A stretch of DNA of 11,915 nucleotides from DATBGO01 sp050011895. GTDB taxonomy: Bacteria; Actinomycetota; Actinomycetes; Streptosporangiales; Streptosporangiaceae. Every line of letters begins with the position of its first letter. Position 1 is the first letter of the stretch. The stretch lies in assembly GCA_050011895.1 (NCBI GenBank), contig JBEKIF010000105.1, positions 1 through 11,915 on the forward strand. The letters run 5' to 3'. A program made the position numbers and the translations under genes. This document shows, piece after piece, positions 1 to 6,292 of this stretch. The notes beneath the pieces were generated by a model that worked only from the letters and a program-made list of their open reading frames with translations, made no database searches and was not told the origin of the DNA.

Positions 1-568
1 GGCCACCACGCGGCCGCCCGGCCAGGACGGTAACAACGCAGCGCTGGGCCGGGGTGCGTGGGTGACCTGGCCGCCACTGGGCCGGAAGGTCCGCTCGGCC
101 CAGGTGGTGAATGAGGTCCAGCCGACCGTGGGGTGGGTGGCCGCGGTTTCGGACAGCTCGATGCAGTGGTGTCACTCCTTCGGCGGCGGCTGCGTTGGGA
201 TCAGCGCCCGCCTCGATGAGATAGACAATCACATCCCGCTGGCATGCCGGGTTCCAGCTTGCCGAGCCGGGGGCGCTGATCACCGCCGCGTGCAGCGGTT
301 CGGCGCCCCGCCGGTTTCTGGCCCGAATGTCGGAGCCGCGCGTGATCAGGTCTCGTGCCATCTGAGGGTCGTAACTGAACCCCGCAGAATGCAACGCGGT
401 GTCGCCTTCGTGGACCTGGGCGAGACGCTCGGCGAGGAAGAACTCCTCGCGTCGCGCCAGCCTGGCCGTCGCCAGCGACGGTGTCGCGCTGAGCAGGTCC
501 ACAGCGGCCTTGTGGTCAAGGCTCGCGATCGCTATCAGCAAGCTGGCGAGGTCCATCGTGCCAGCCAC
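1..568 (-). CDS. Ankyrin repeat protein, C-terminus beyond the window edge
   Basis: An open frame on the minus strand runs from a GTG at 568 (internal ATG at 556) off the left edge with no stop. A GGAGG sequence at about 581-585 lies 11 bases before the GTG. The product starts MDLASLLIAIASLDHKAAV, counted from the ATG. It contains ankyrin signatures: GDTALHSAGF, NRRGAEPLHAAVI, a helix ending LIEAGADPNAAAA, then GVTPLHRAVRNR. Ankyrin repeats mediate protein-protein contacts, and no catalytic domain is visible, so the partner is unknown. After RNR (about position 147) the ankyrin pattern stops abruptly. From there to the edge an alternative frame has higher third-position G/C (roughly 89% against 74%, counted by hand), so the 3' part may be frameshifted or fused to foreign sequence. 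The ankyrin call is firm; the integrity of the gene is not. Confidence 0.75.
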   Translation of the reverse strand, partial: MAGTMDLASLLIAIASLDHKAAVDLLSATPSLATARLARREEFFLAERLAQVHEGDTALHSAGFSYDPQMARDLITRGSDIRARNRRGAEPLHAAVISAPGSASWNPACQRDVIVYLIEAGADPNAAAAEGVTPLHRAVRNRGHPPHGRLDLIHHLGRADLPAQWRPGHPRTPAQRCVVTVLAGRPRGG

Positions 569-808
569 GGCGATTGCTTCCTCCCTGCGACCGGATGACC
601 CGGTGCGCGCGAACTGGAGGCCGAGGAAGACCTGGCCGCTTACCGCGATCTTCCCACCCGCACAGATGTGCCCGCTCGGCGTCCGTCGCGGGCTGGGGTG
701 CCGCGATTGACCGGCAGCACCGATCGGCGTCCGGCGCTCAATGGAGGGCGCTGGGGGAGCGACCAGCGCTCAGCCTCCGCAACTTCCAGTGCCCAGTCAC
801 CCGTCGGA

Positions 809-833
809 TCCCATGAGCCCGATACTCATGGGA
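809..833. repeat. Inverted repeat, 9-bp arms
   Basis: TCCCATGAG at 809-817 is exactly complementary to CTCATGGGA at 825-833 across a 7-base spacer. It could be an operator or an RNA hairpin. It lies upstream of the ankyrin gene and downstream of tRNA-Lys, both on the minus strand. No T-run follows on either side, so a classic intrinsic terminator is not supported. Confidence 0.6.
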
Positions 834-908
834 CGCTAGTGCCTGGCAGTCACCCTGTGTGACCTTCGCCGCGCTGCGTGCGCCATCACGATCATGCGGG
901 AAGGCAAT

Positions 909-934
909 TCGTGGAACGAGTCGTCGTTCCACGA
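909..934 (-). terminator. Strong hairpin downstream of tRNA-Lys, possible terminator
   Basis: The 11-base arm TCGTGGAACGA (909-919) pairs perfectly with 924-934 around a 4-base loop. It starts about 50 bases past the 3' end of the minus-strand tRNA-Lys, a fitting place for transcription to stop. No U-tract follows, as is common for actinobacterial hairpin terminators. A protein-binding site is the alternative. Confidence 0.45.
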
Positions 935-985
935 CTGTTGGGGCGCTGGACCCTGATCAGGGAAGAAACCGCAGGTCAGGACAAG

Positions 986-1057
986 TGGGGCGCCTGGGGC
1001 TCGAACCCAGAACCCACGGATTAAAAGTCCGCTGCTCTACCATTGAGCTAACGCCCC
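986..1057 (-). tRNA. tRNA-Lys (anticodon TTT)
   Basis: The minus strand folds into a full cloverleaf. Acceptor GGGGCGT pairs with GCGCCCC, with discriminator A at 986. The D-arm is GCTC/GAGC, the anticodon stem is GCGGA/TCCGT around loop CTTTTAA (anticodon TTT), and the T-loop is TTCGAGC. CCA is not encoded. It decodes AAA and AAG lysine codons. No other tRNA adjoins it. Confidence 0.95.
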
Positions 1058-1289
1058 GTGGCACCGGGCGAGCCGGCGGCCACGGGACGAAGCTGACCCC
1101 CCTCCTGCCCGGGTTGCTGTTATCAGGACGACGCATAAGCCAGGCGCCGGATACGTCCGATGGGGCCGGCCATTGGTCAGTCGTCGTGCCGTCGCCGGCT
1201 CGCGAGCGTGCCGCTGCGAACAGCCGCGATTGCGCCTGAACCGGCATCTCGCACCCCCCTCGGCATGGATCGTCGGGTAACGTCCGTTC

Positions 1290-2072
1290 GTGCACCGCGC
1301 TTTCTACGAGCCGGCGGGGTCGGGCAGTTTTGTGGCCACCGCGGCGACCGCCGGGCCGTGGGACCCGTACTCGCAACATGGCGGGCCGCCGTCCGCGCTG
1401 GCGGCACGCGCGTTCGAGCTGCATGAGGCCGACGCGGGCCAGCGGCTTTCCCGGGTCACCGTCGACATCATGCGCCCCATCCCGGTTGGCAAGATCACGC
1501 TCCGGGTCCGGACCGTCCGGCCGGGCCGCCGGGTCACGCTCCTGGAAGCTGTCATGGAAGCCGAGGGGCAGGAAGTCCTGCATGCTCGCGGCTGGCGGAT
1601 CGCGCGCCCTAACGGCGAGGTGCCGGCGATCGGGACGGCGGGCACACCGCCTGCCATTGCTGCAGCGTCGGCAGAGTTCGACTTCGGCCGGGCGCATACG
1701 GCGGGCTACATGTCGGCGATCGAGTGGCGGTTCGTCAGCGGCCGCGCCTTCCGGGAGGATGCGGCGGGCAGCGCCTGGACGCGGGCTCGCATTCCGCTGC
1801 TGCCCGGCGAGCCTTCATCGCCGATGTCAAGATCCCTGCTGGTCGCCGACTCGGGGAGCGGTATTGGCTCGGCGCTCGATCCGGCGAAGTTCCATTACCT
1901 CAACGTCGACCTGACCGTAGTGCTGCTACGTGACCCGGCCGGCGAGTGGCTGCTGCTTGAGTCGGCGACCTCGATCGGCGCCGAAGGCACCGGGCTTGCC
2001 GAGTCGGTTCTCTCCGATACCAGCGGCCGGTGCGGCCGCGCGATGCAGACGCTGTTCGTCGCGCCGCGCTAA
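1290..2072 (+). CDS. Acyl-CoA thioesterase family protein (TesB-like, double hotdog)
   Basis: The product is 260 residues from a GTG start; no strong ribosome binding site is visible. The N-terminal half carries the conserved glycine/proline segment SQHGGPPSALAARAFE (28-43) followed by RPIPVGKITLRVRTVRPGR, typical of the first hotdog domain of TesB-like thioesterases. The second domain has NVDLTV (205-210), ATSIG around T227 and AMQTL around Q253. D207, T227 and Q253 sit where the TesB Asp/Thr/Gln catalytic residues are expected. It probably hydrolyses acyl-CoA thioesters in the cytoplasm; the substrate cannot be read from sequence. It stands alone, converging on the AbiE operon with about 45 bp between stops. 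Confidence 0.85.
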   Translation: MHRAFYEPAGSGSFVATAATAGPWDPYSQHGGPPSALAARAFELHEADAGQRLSRVTVDIMRPIPVGKITLRVRTVRPGRRVTLLEAVMEAEGQEVLHARGWRIARPNGEVPAIGTAGTPPAIAAASAEFDFGRAHTAGYMSAIEWRFVSGRAFREDAAGSAWTRARIPLLPGEPSSPMSRSLLVADSGSGIGSALDPAKFHYLNVDLTVVLLRDPAGEWLLLESATSIGAEGTGLAESVLSDTSGRCGRAMQTLFVAPR

Positions 2073-2117
2073 CGGGGCGGTCAGCGCTGTCCGCGACCGG
2101 CGCCGCCGTCGGCTCGG

Positions 2118-3011
2118 TCAGGCTGTCCAGGACCGACGCCGCCGGTCCCAGCGCCCGGCCGCGGTCCCGCTCAGCAGCGGATCGGTGAACGGCCTGACGA
2201 TTCCGAGCGCCTCATCGAGGCTGTGCCCGTGGCGAAGCAGTGAGCCCGCGGCCGCGGCCGCGTAGCCGTGCTGCCAGAGGTTGCGGTCAGGCACGCCGAA
2301 CCTGGCTGGCAGCGTTATCCCGCGCTGCGCTGCCTCGGCGGTCAGGGCGGCCATCTGGGGCTCGGCGGGGATGTCCGCCGTAGTGACGATGGCGACAAGG
2401 TCCACCAGGTCGCGATAGCGGGTGGAAGGCCGGCGCAGCTCGCCATGGCGCTGGTAGATGGCTGCGACCTTGTCGGCAACGTGATCGACGAGCGGATACG
2501 CGCGATATCCGTGCTGCTCGACTCCCGGCATGGCGAGCGGCACCAGCGGAGGCACGCCGTCGGGCTCACCGGTCATCCGGACGTCCGGGCCGAAGAGATC
2601 GATGTGGAACTCTGCCCACTGGGTGCCGATGTAGGCGGTGACCGGGATGCGCACGCCGAGCGTCCGCTCGAGCATCGGCTGGCCGGCGGCGAGCTCGAAA
2701 CGGAACCAGTCGCCGATGTCGTGCAGGGCCGAATCACGCAGATCACGCTCGGCCGCCGCCCGGTCGCCGTTGCGGAACAGGTCGATATCGCGGGTGCCGC
2801 GGACGCCAATGCGGCGGGCCAGCAGGGCCGTCGCGCCCTTGAGGATCCAGCTGTCATCAGCGTGGTAGATGCGTTCTAATAGGCGGTCGTAGGCGATCCG
2901 GCGCTGTAGCTGCGGCAGGCCCCACTCGGCGGACTGCGCGGCGGCCCGGAGCCTGTCGGTGAGTCCGCGGCGGAACGCCGTAGGGCTCGCGTACAGCCCG
3001 GCGCTGGTCAC
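2118..3011 (-). CDS. AbiEii/AbiGii-family nucleotidyltransferase toxin of a type IV toxin-antitoxin system
   Basis: The product is 297 residues. Its nucleotidyltransferase core is LKGATALLARR (57-67) followed by TRDIDLF (73-79), giving the G-x-A/S...D75-x-D77 metal-binding motif of the AbiEii/MNT-like fold. The second conserved block is DHVADKVAAIYQ with K181, followed by TRYRDLVDL with R200, D201 and D204. AbiEii family toxins are bacteriostatic nucleotidyltransferases; a related mycobacterial enzyme (MenT) modifies tRNA acceptor ends. The GTG start at 3011 overlaps the antitoxin stop as GTGA, indicating translational coupling. This antitoxin-then-toxin order is the classic AbiE arrangement, linked to phage abortive infection and plasmid or island maintenance. 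All key residues seen are intact, so the toxin is likely functional. Confidence 0.88.
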   Translation of the reverse strand: MTSAGLYASPTAFRRGLTDRLRAAAQSAEWGLPQLQRRIAYDRLLERIYHADDSWILKGATALLARRIGVRGTRDIDLFRNGDRAAAERDLRDSALHDIGDWFRFELAAGQPMLERTLGVRIPVTAYIGTQWAEFHIDLFGPDVRMTGEPDGVPPLVPLAMPGVEQHGYRAYPLVDHVADKVAAIYQRHGELRRPSTRYRDLVDLVAIVTTADIPAEPQMAALTAEAAQRGITLPARFGVPDRNLWQHGYAAAAAGSLLRHGHSLDEALGIVRPFTDPLLSGTAAGRWDRRRRSWTA

Positions 3012-3745
3012 GGGACTACCTGCCCTTTAGCGTCCGGCCCGGGTAGCCGGCGGCCCAGCTCAGGGCGGGCCTCAGCCTGGATGATCCAGCGCGGCGTGTC
3101 GGTGTCGCCGGTGAGGTCGAGCAGCCAGCGCAGCAGCGCCACGCCGTCACCCCGGCGCAGCCCGAAGCGGGCGGCGTGCCGGGCCAAGGCGTCCGCGAAG
3201 GTACCCGGATACGCCAGGCCAGCCCGGATAGCGTCGGCGATGACGTGGCCGACCGCCTCCGGATCCTCGTGCTCGGCCAGCAGGTCGTCCGCGATCCGGG
3301 CCGGCCGGGTGACGAGGATGCCACGGGCGGTGATCCAGTCGCCGTCGCCGAGCTTGCGGTGGTGCAGACGGACATCGGCACGCCGGGACTGGCGGCGTGC
3401 CGGAAACGTGAACTCGTGCTGGTCGGCGGCCAGATGGCCAAGGCCATACAGGTCCGCCGCCGACCGGTGCGATACGACGCCCTGGTCAGGGCGGCGCCGC
3501 CAGGCGACAGTCGCCGGATCTAGCTGGAGCCAGGCCGCCCGCAGGCTGGCGTGATCGGGCAGCGGCGCGCCGATCAGGTGGTAGACCCCATGAGCTACCC
3601 GCTCGAGGACGGATCCGTCAGCCGCGGTGAGCCGGTCCAGAGTCGCCGCCGCCACGCCGGCGCTGCTGGCCTGCCGCCGCGTGATCAGGCCCCATTGATC
3701 TTCTGCTATTTCCGCGATCGGGCTCAAGGTCCTCGTATGCGGCAT
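3008..3745 (-). CDS. AbiEi-like antitoxin with N-terminal winged helix
   Basis: The product is 245 residues from ATG at 3745. Residues about 8-60 form the AbiEi N-terminal winged-helix DNA-binding domain: IAEDQWGLITRRQASSAGV, then LERVAHGVYHLIGAP as the wing. The rest fits the AbiEi C-terminal antitoxin domain, with segments such as VVSHRSAADLYGLG (90-103) and TRPARIADDLL (146-156). Known AbiEi proteins neutralise AbiEii without stable complex formation and repress their own operon by binding inverted repeats in its promoter. The 3791-3842 region upstream has such repeats. The only GGAG candidate ribosome binding site is 16 bases from the ATG, which is long, and it lies in one arm of a possible hairpin (3760-3782), so initiation may be weak or regulated. 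The gene stop overlaps the toxin start. Confidence 0.87.
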   Translation of the reverse strand: MPHTRTLSPIAEIAEDQWGLITRRQASSAGVAAATLDRLTAADGSVLERVAHGVYHLIGAPLPDHASLRAAWLQLDPATVAWRRRPDQGVVSHRSAADLYGLGHLAADQHEFTFPARRQSRRADVRLHHRKLGDGDWITARGILVTRPARIADDLLAEHEDPEAVGHVIADAIRAGLAYPGTFADALARHAARFGLRRGDGVALLRWLLDLTGDTDTPRWIIQAEARPELGRRLPGPDAKGQVVP

Positions 3746-3759
3746 GCTGCAATATATCT

Positions 3760-3782
3760 CGCTCCTGACGGTATTCGGAGCG
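3760..3782 (-). promoter_or_regulatory. Possible mRNA hairpin in the AbiEi leader
   Basis: CGCTCC at 3760-3765 is complementary to GGAGCG at 3777-3782 across 11 bases. On the minus-strand transcript the second arm contains GGAG, the only purine-rich candidate ribosome binding site before the AbiEi start. Pairing would mask it. The 6-bp arms are modest, so this is tentative. Confidence 0.35.
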
Positions 3783-3790
3783 TCTGATTA

Positions 3791-3842
3791 CAAGTAGCGC
3801 TTCAGTTACTATCAGTAATGAAGGTAGCCGAAGCGGTACTTG
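3791..3842 (-). promoter_or_regulatory. Nested inverted repeats, candidate AbiEi operator
   Basis: Outer arms CAAGTAGCGCTTC (3791-3803) and GAAGCGGTACTTG (3830-3842) match as inverted repeats at 12 of 13 positions. Between them lies a second dyad, TTACT-ATC-AGTAA (3806-3818). The block starts about 45 bp upstream of the AbiEi ATG and is A/T-rich relative to its surroundings. AbiEi antitoxins are known to repress their operons by binding paired inverted repeats at the promoter, so an autoregulatory operator is the simplest reading. No promoter hexamers could be assigned with confidence. Confidence 0.55.
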
Positions 3843-3864
3843 GCATCGCGGCTCACGTCCGAAC

Positions 3865-3890
3865 CCGGCTACCGGCTACCGGCTACCGGC
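3865..3890. repeat. Heptanucleotide tandem repeat (CCGGCTA, about 3.7 copies)
   Basis: CCGGCTA is repeated three times perfectly from 3865 and followed by CCGGC. It lies between the candidate AbiE operator and the flavodoxin promoter. Such arrays vary in copy number by slippage; no function is evident. Confidence 0.85.
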
Positions 3891-3971
3891 CTGCCCGTGC
3901 TGGCGGCTGTCGATTTGGTTGTCACACGACGGGGCTACCGCGGCCGCGACGGCGGCCGGCCGCGCCCTTTC

Positions 3972-4006
3972 GGGACTACCGGCCGGGCAAAGCGGACCAT
4001 TGGCCC
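3972..4006 (+). promoter_or_regulatory. Two DevR/DosR-like boxes upstream of the flavodoxin gene
   Basis: GGGACTACCGGCCG (3972-3985) and CGGACCATTGGCCC (3993-4006) both fit the half-palindromic pattern GGGACY-NNN-GGCCC. This matches sites for the hypoxia/NO response regulator DevR (DosR) and its actinomycete relatives. Their centres are 21 bp apart, two helical turns, which is the usual paired arrangement. They end about 60 bp before the ATG. The pattern match is seen; regulation is inferred. Confidence 0.55.
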
Positions 4007-4068
4007 CTGCCAGGCCGCCCTGGAGGCTGCCAGTGTCGCTAGTCAACGACAAGGTAAGGAGGCTGGTC

Positions 4069-4569
4069 ATGCAGGTCCTCGTCGCCCATGGCAGCAAGCG
4101 CGGTGGCACGGCACAACTGGCCGCGATGGTCGGCAGGGCGCTGGAGGCCGCGGGCGTCAGCGCAGATGTGCGTTCGGCAGGCCAGGTGGGTTCCCTTGAC
4201 GGCTACGACGCGGTCATCGTGGGCGGTGCCCTCTACGCGGGCCGCTGGCACCCCGAAGCCCGCCGGTTCGTCAAGCACAGGGCGGCTGAGCTGTCCAGGC
4301 GCCCGGTGTGGCTGTTCAGTTCTGGCCCGCTGGACGACTCGGCCGCGCAGCACGACATCCCGCCGGTCGCGCAGGTCCGCAAGGCCATGGAACTCTGTCA
4401 CGCGCGTGATCACGCCACCTTCGGCGGACGGCTGAGCCCGTACGCGCGCGGTGTGCCCGCCAGCGCAATGGCGAAGAAGAACGCCGGAGACTGGCTCAAT
4501 GAGGCGCAGGTGACCAGCTGGGTGAACGCGCTCGTTAAGCAGCTCGGCCAGCAACCGGCCCGCCCGTAG
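4069..4569 (+). CDS. Flavodoxin domain-containing protein (HemG-like flavodoxin fold)
   Basis: The product is 166 residues. The start is fixed by AAGGAGG at 4056-4062, six bases before ATG at 4069; an in-frame ATG at 3919 has no such signal and would read through the DevR-like boxes. MQVLVAHGSKRGGTAQLA (1-18) is the first beta strand and FMN-phosphate loop of a flavodoxin. VIVGGALYAGRWH (49-61) and RPVWLFSSGPLDD (78-90) are the later strand/loop elements. The C-terminal part (HATFGGRLSPYARG, then AMAKKNAGDW) follows a common actinobacterial subfamily related to menaquinone-dependent protoporphyrinogen oxidase. It probably binds FMN and carries electrons in the cytoplasm. Its redox partner is unknown. 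The upstream DevR-like boxes suggest induction under low oxygen or redox stress. Confidence 0.85.
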   Translation: MQVLVAHGSKRGGTAQLAAMVGRALEAAGVSADVRSAGQVGSLDGYDAVIVGGALYAGRWHPEARRFVKHRAAELSRRPVWLFSSGPLDDSAAQHDIPPVAQVRKAMELCHARDHATFGGRLSPYARGVPASAMAKKNAGDWLNEAQVTSWVNALVKQLGQQPARP

Positions 4570-4584
4570 CGGTCCCACTCAAGC

Positions 4585-4609
4585 GCAGCCAGGTCCCCTG
4601 GCCGGCTGC
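4585..4609. terminator. Hairpin between convergent genes
   Basis: GCAGCC (4585-4590) pairs with GGCTGC (4604-4609), extended by AGG/CCT with a small bulge. It lies 15 bp after the flavodoxin stop and 44 bp past the convergent dehydrogenase stop, so it could serve both genes. There is no T-run. Confidence 0.4.
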
Positions 4610-4652
4610 CGCATCGTCGGGCAGAGACGTGATGGGCTGACCGGTCAAGGCA

Positions 4653-5828
4653 TTACCGGTAGGCGGAGATCCCGGTGATCGCCTGGCCGATGGCCAGCGT
4701 GTGGATCTCCTCGGTGCCCTCGTAGGTGAGCACCGACTCAAGGTTGTTCGCGTGCCTGATCACCGGGTACTCGAGGGTCACGCCGTTCGCGCCCAGTATG
4801 GTCCTGGCCTGGCGGGCGATCTCGATGGCGGCCCGCACGTTGGCCATCTTGCCCAGGCTGACCTGCTCCGGCGTGATCTTGCCCGCCTCCTTGAGCCGCC
4901 CCAGGTGGAGCGCGAGCAGCTGGGCCCGCTGCAGGTCGGCGAGCATCCAGGCGAGCTTGCCCTGGATGAGCTGGAACCCGCCGATCTTCTGCCCGAACTG
5001 CTCCCTGGTCTGTGCGTACTCCGCGGCAGACTCGAAGCACGACCTGGCAGCGCCGGTGACTCCCCAGACGATGCCGAACCTGGCCTCCGATAGGCACGAC
5101 AGCGGACCCTTCAGGCCCGTCACCCCGGGCAGCACAGCATCGGCGGGCAGCCGGACGTCGTCAAAATGCAGTTCTGAGGTAACCGAGGCTCGCAGCGACA
5201 GCTTCTTGTGGATGAGCCTGGTGGTGAAGCCACGCGCCCCGCGCGGCATCAGGAAGCCGCGGATCCCCTCGTCGGTCTGGGCCCACACGACGGCGATATC
5301 GGCGATCGACCCGTTGGTGATCCACATCTTGGTGCCGTTGAGTAGCCAGTCTCCTCCGTTAAATTTTGCGTAGGTTTTCATGCCAGCCGGATCGCTGCCG
5401 TGGTCCGGTTCCGTCAGCCCGAAACAGCCGATGGCCTCACCGGCAGCCATCCTGGGCAGCCATTCGTTCTTCTGCTCTTCGGACCCGTACTTCCAGATGG
5501 GGAACATGGCCAGTGAGCCCTGCACCGAGACCACGCTGCGCAGCCCGGAGTCGGCTGCCTCCATCTCACGGCAGGTGAGCCCGTAGGCGACCGGCCCCAT
5601 GCCGGCACACCCGTAACCCGCCAGATGCATCCCGAGTAGGCCCATTTTCCCGAGCTCGGGGACAATCTCGCGAGGGAGCGTGCCCGCCTCGAACCAGTCG
5701 GCGATGTTCGGCATGATCCGGTCGGCAGCGAAGGCCCGTACCGTGTCGCGGACCAGCCGCTCCTCTTCGCTCAGCTCGTCGTCAATGCGGAGCAGGTCGA
5801 AGCCTGCGTGATCGGCGCTGTGCGGCAT
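4653..5828 (-). CDS. gcdH: Glutaryl-CoA dehydrogenase (decarboxylating acyl-CoA dehydrogenase)
   Basis: The product is 391 residues, normal for the family. ATG at 5828 is preceded by GAGAGGA eight bases upstream. The acyl-CoA dehydrogenase fold is complete: FAD/substrate segment CFGLTEPDHGSDP (135-147), WITNGSIADIAVVWA (169-183), and the catalytic base E370 in LTYEGTEEIHTL. Features separating it from ordinary acyl-CoA dehydrogenases are YGCAGMGPVAYGL (72-84), DSGLRSVVSVQGSL with R97, SLRASVTSELHFDDV (211-225) and LSEARFGIVWGV (246-257). In human GCDH the equivalent Arg binds the gamma-carboxylate of glutaryl-CoA. It should convert glutaryl-CoA to crotonyl-CoA and CO2, using FAD and electron-transfer flavoprotein, in lysine and tryptophan breakdown. 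It is not in an operon with other degradation genes here. Confidence 0.92.
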   Translation of the reverse strand: MPHSADHAGFDLLRIDDELSEEERLVRDTVRAFAADRIMPNIADWFEAGTLPREIVPELGKMGLLGMHLAGYGCAGMGPVAYGLTCREMEAADSGLRSVVSVQGSLAMFPIWKYGSEEQKNEWLPRMAAGEAIGCFGLTEPDHGSDPAGMKTYAKFNGGDWLLNGTKMWITNGSIADIAVVWAQTDEGIRGFLMPRGARGFTTRLIHKKLSLRASVTSELHFDDVRLPADAVLPGVTGLKGPLSCLSEARFGIVWGVTGAARSCFESAAEYAQTREQFGQKIGGFQLIQGKLAWMLADLQRAQLLALHLGRLKEAGKITPEQVSLGKMANVRAAIEIARQARTILGANGVTLEYPVIRHANNLESVLTYEGTEEIHTLAIGQAITGISAYR

Positions 5829-5922
5829 GTGGCTGGTCCTCTCTTGATGTACTCGCCGTCAGGGTATGCGCGGGGAGCCCGGCCACGGCAGCCCGGCCTG
5901 GCGATCGGGCATGATGGCCTAC

Positions 5923-6174
5923 ATGAACGACGTTAACGGCGCCAAGAAGCTGATCCGCACCCGCGATGGCCGGATGGTGGCCGGGGTGTGCTCAGGTATC
6001 GGCGAGTACCTTGGCGTGGATGCCAACGTGATCCGGCTGGTCTTCGCCCTCATCACGGTCTTCACCGCAGGCTTCGGCGTGCTGCTGTACCTGGCGGCAT
6101 GGGTGGTGGTCCCGGAGGAGGGCGAGCCAGCGTCCATTGCCGAGAGGATGATCAAGAAGAACCAAAACGGATAA
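5923..6174 (+). CDS. PspC domain-containing small membrane protein
   Basis: The product is 83 residues from ATG at 5923. In-frame ATGs at 5911 and 5914 are alternatives; none has a clear ribosome binding site, so a leaderless transcript is possible. Residues 8-66 are a PspC domain: KKLIRTRDGRMVAGVCSGIGEYL (as two parts, 8-20 and 21-30), GVDANVIRLVF (31-41), then one transmembrane segment (about 37-63) ending in VVVPEEG. The charged C-terminus ERMIKKNQNG faces the cytoplasm or surface. PspC-domain proteins are linked to envelope-stress sensing in enterobacteria, but in actinobacteria many short ones have no known role. The last codons and the stop lie inside the first copy of a tandem repeat. 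It diverges from the dehydrogenase gene. Confidence 0.85.
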   Translation: MNDVNGAKKLIRTRDGRMVAGVCSGIGEYLGVDANVIRLVFALITVFTAGFGVLLYLAAWVVVPEEGEPASIAERMIKKNQNG

Positions 6175-6287
6175 TCCTCGGCTGGCCTGCGAGGACGCGA
6201 GCCGGTCTGCATGACGCACAACGGATAATCCTCGGCTGGCCTGAGGCCACGCGAGCCGGTCGCAGGACGTAGAACGGATGATCCCCC
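6166..6287. repeat. About 54-bp tandem repeat across the pspC stop codon
   Basis: The 24-base block beginning AACGGATAATCCTCGG occurs at 6166-6189 and exactly again at 6220-6243. A degenerate third copy (AACGGATGATCCCCC) starts at 6273. A second block, ACGCGAGCCGGTC, recurs at 6195-6207 and 6249-6261. The period is 54, then 53. Each unit can form short stems, for example CGGCT with AGCCG. The array lies between the convergent pspC and MFS genes, so a duplicated terminator is plausible. Confidence 0.85.
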
Positions 6288-6292
6288 GCTGG

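Larger units (their letters stand above)
569..985. other. Gene-poor stretch between the ankyrin gene and tRNA-Lys
   Basis: No frame here has a credible start, ribosome binding site and coding bias together. It holds the ankyrin gene's 5' region, two inverted repeats (809-833 and 909-934, listed separately), and a short coding-like plus-strand stretch at about 602-667. That stretch translates to GARELEAEEDLAAYRDLPT and sits directly after a TGA at 596-598. It resembles the acidic C-terminal part of Phd/RelB-type antitoxins, but it is too short to call. Confidence 0.5.
3746..4068. other. Divergent regulatory region between the AbiE operon and the flavodoxin gene
   Basis: This 323-bp stretch has no credible gene. 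A short plus-strand frame from ATG at 3818 loses coding character after about 20 codons. In order it holds a possible hairpin over the AbiEi leader (3760-3782), an A/T-rich block with nested inverted repeats (3791-3842), a heptanucleotide repeat (3865-3890), two DevR-like boxes (3972-4006) and the flavodoxin ribosome binding site. The A/T-rich part stands out against the surrounding GC-rich DNA and fits a promoter for the minus-strand operon. Confidence 0.6.

Noticed and set aside
859..1239. Plus-strand open frame containing LGLEPRTHGLKVRCSTIEL
   Set aside because: This is antisense to tRNA-Lys and has no ribosome binding site or domain.
957..1697. Minus-strand open frame of 246 codons with SMVEQRTFNPWVLGSSP
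   Set aside because: It reads through the tRNA-Lys and antisense to the thioesterase gene; the motif is the tRNA itself in translation.
3818..4042. Plus-strand small open frame starting MKVAEAVLGIAAHV
   Set aside because: The start overlaps the candidate AbiE operator, there is no ribosome binding site, and the later part is GC-driven Arg/Pro/Gly sequence.
4039..4578. Minus-strand open frame of 179 codons opposite the flavodoxin gene
   Set aside because: It is the antisense shadow of a clearly coding gene with a perfect ribosome binding site.
5844..5870. Possible promoter TTGATG/TATGCG before pspC
   Set aside because: The 15-bp spacer is short and the hexamers match poorly, so it is not strong enough to annotate.
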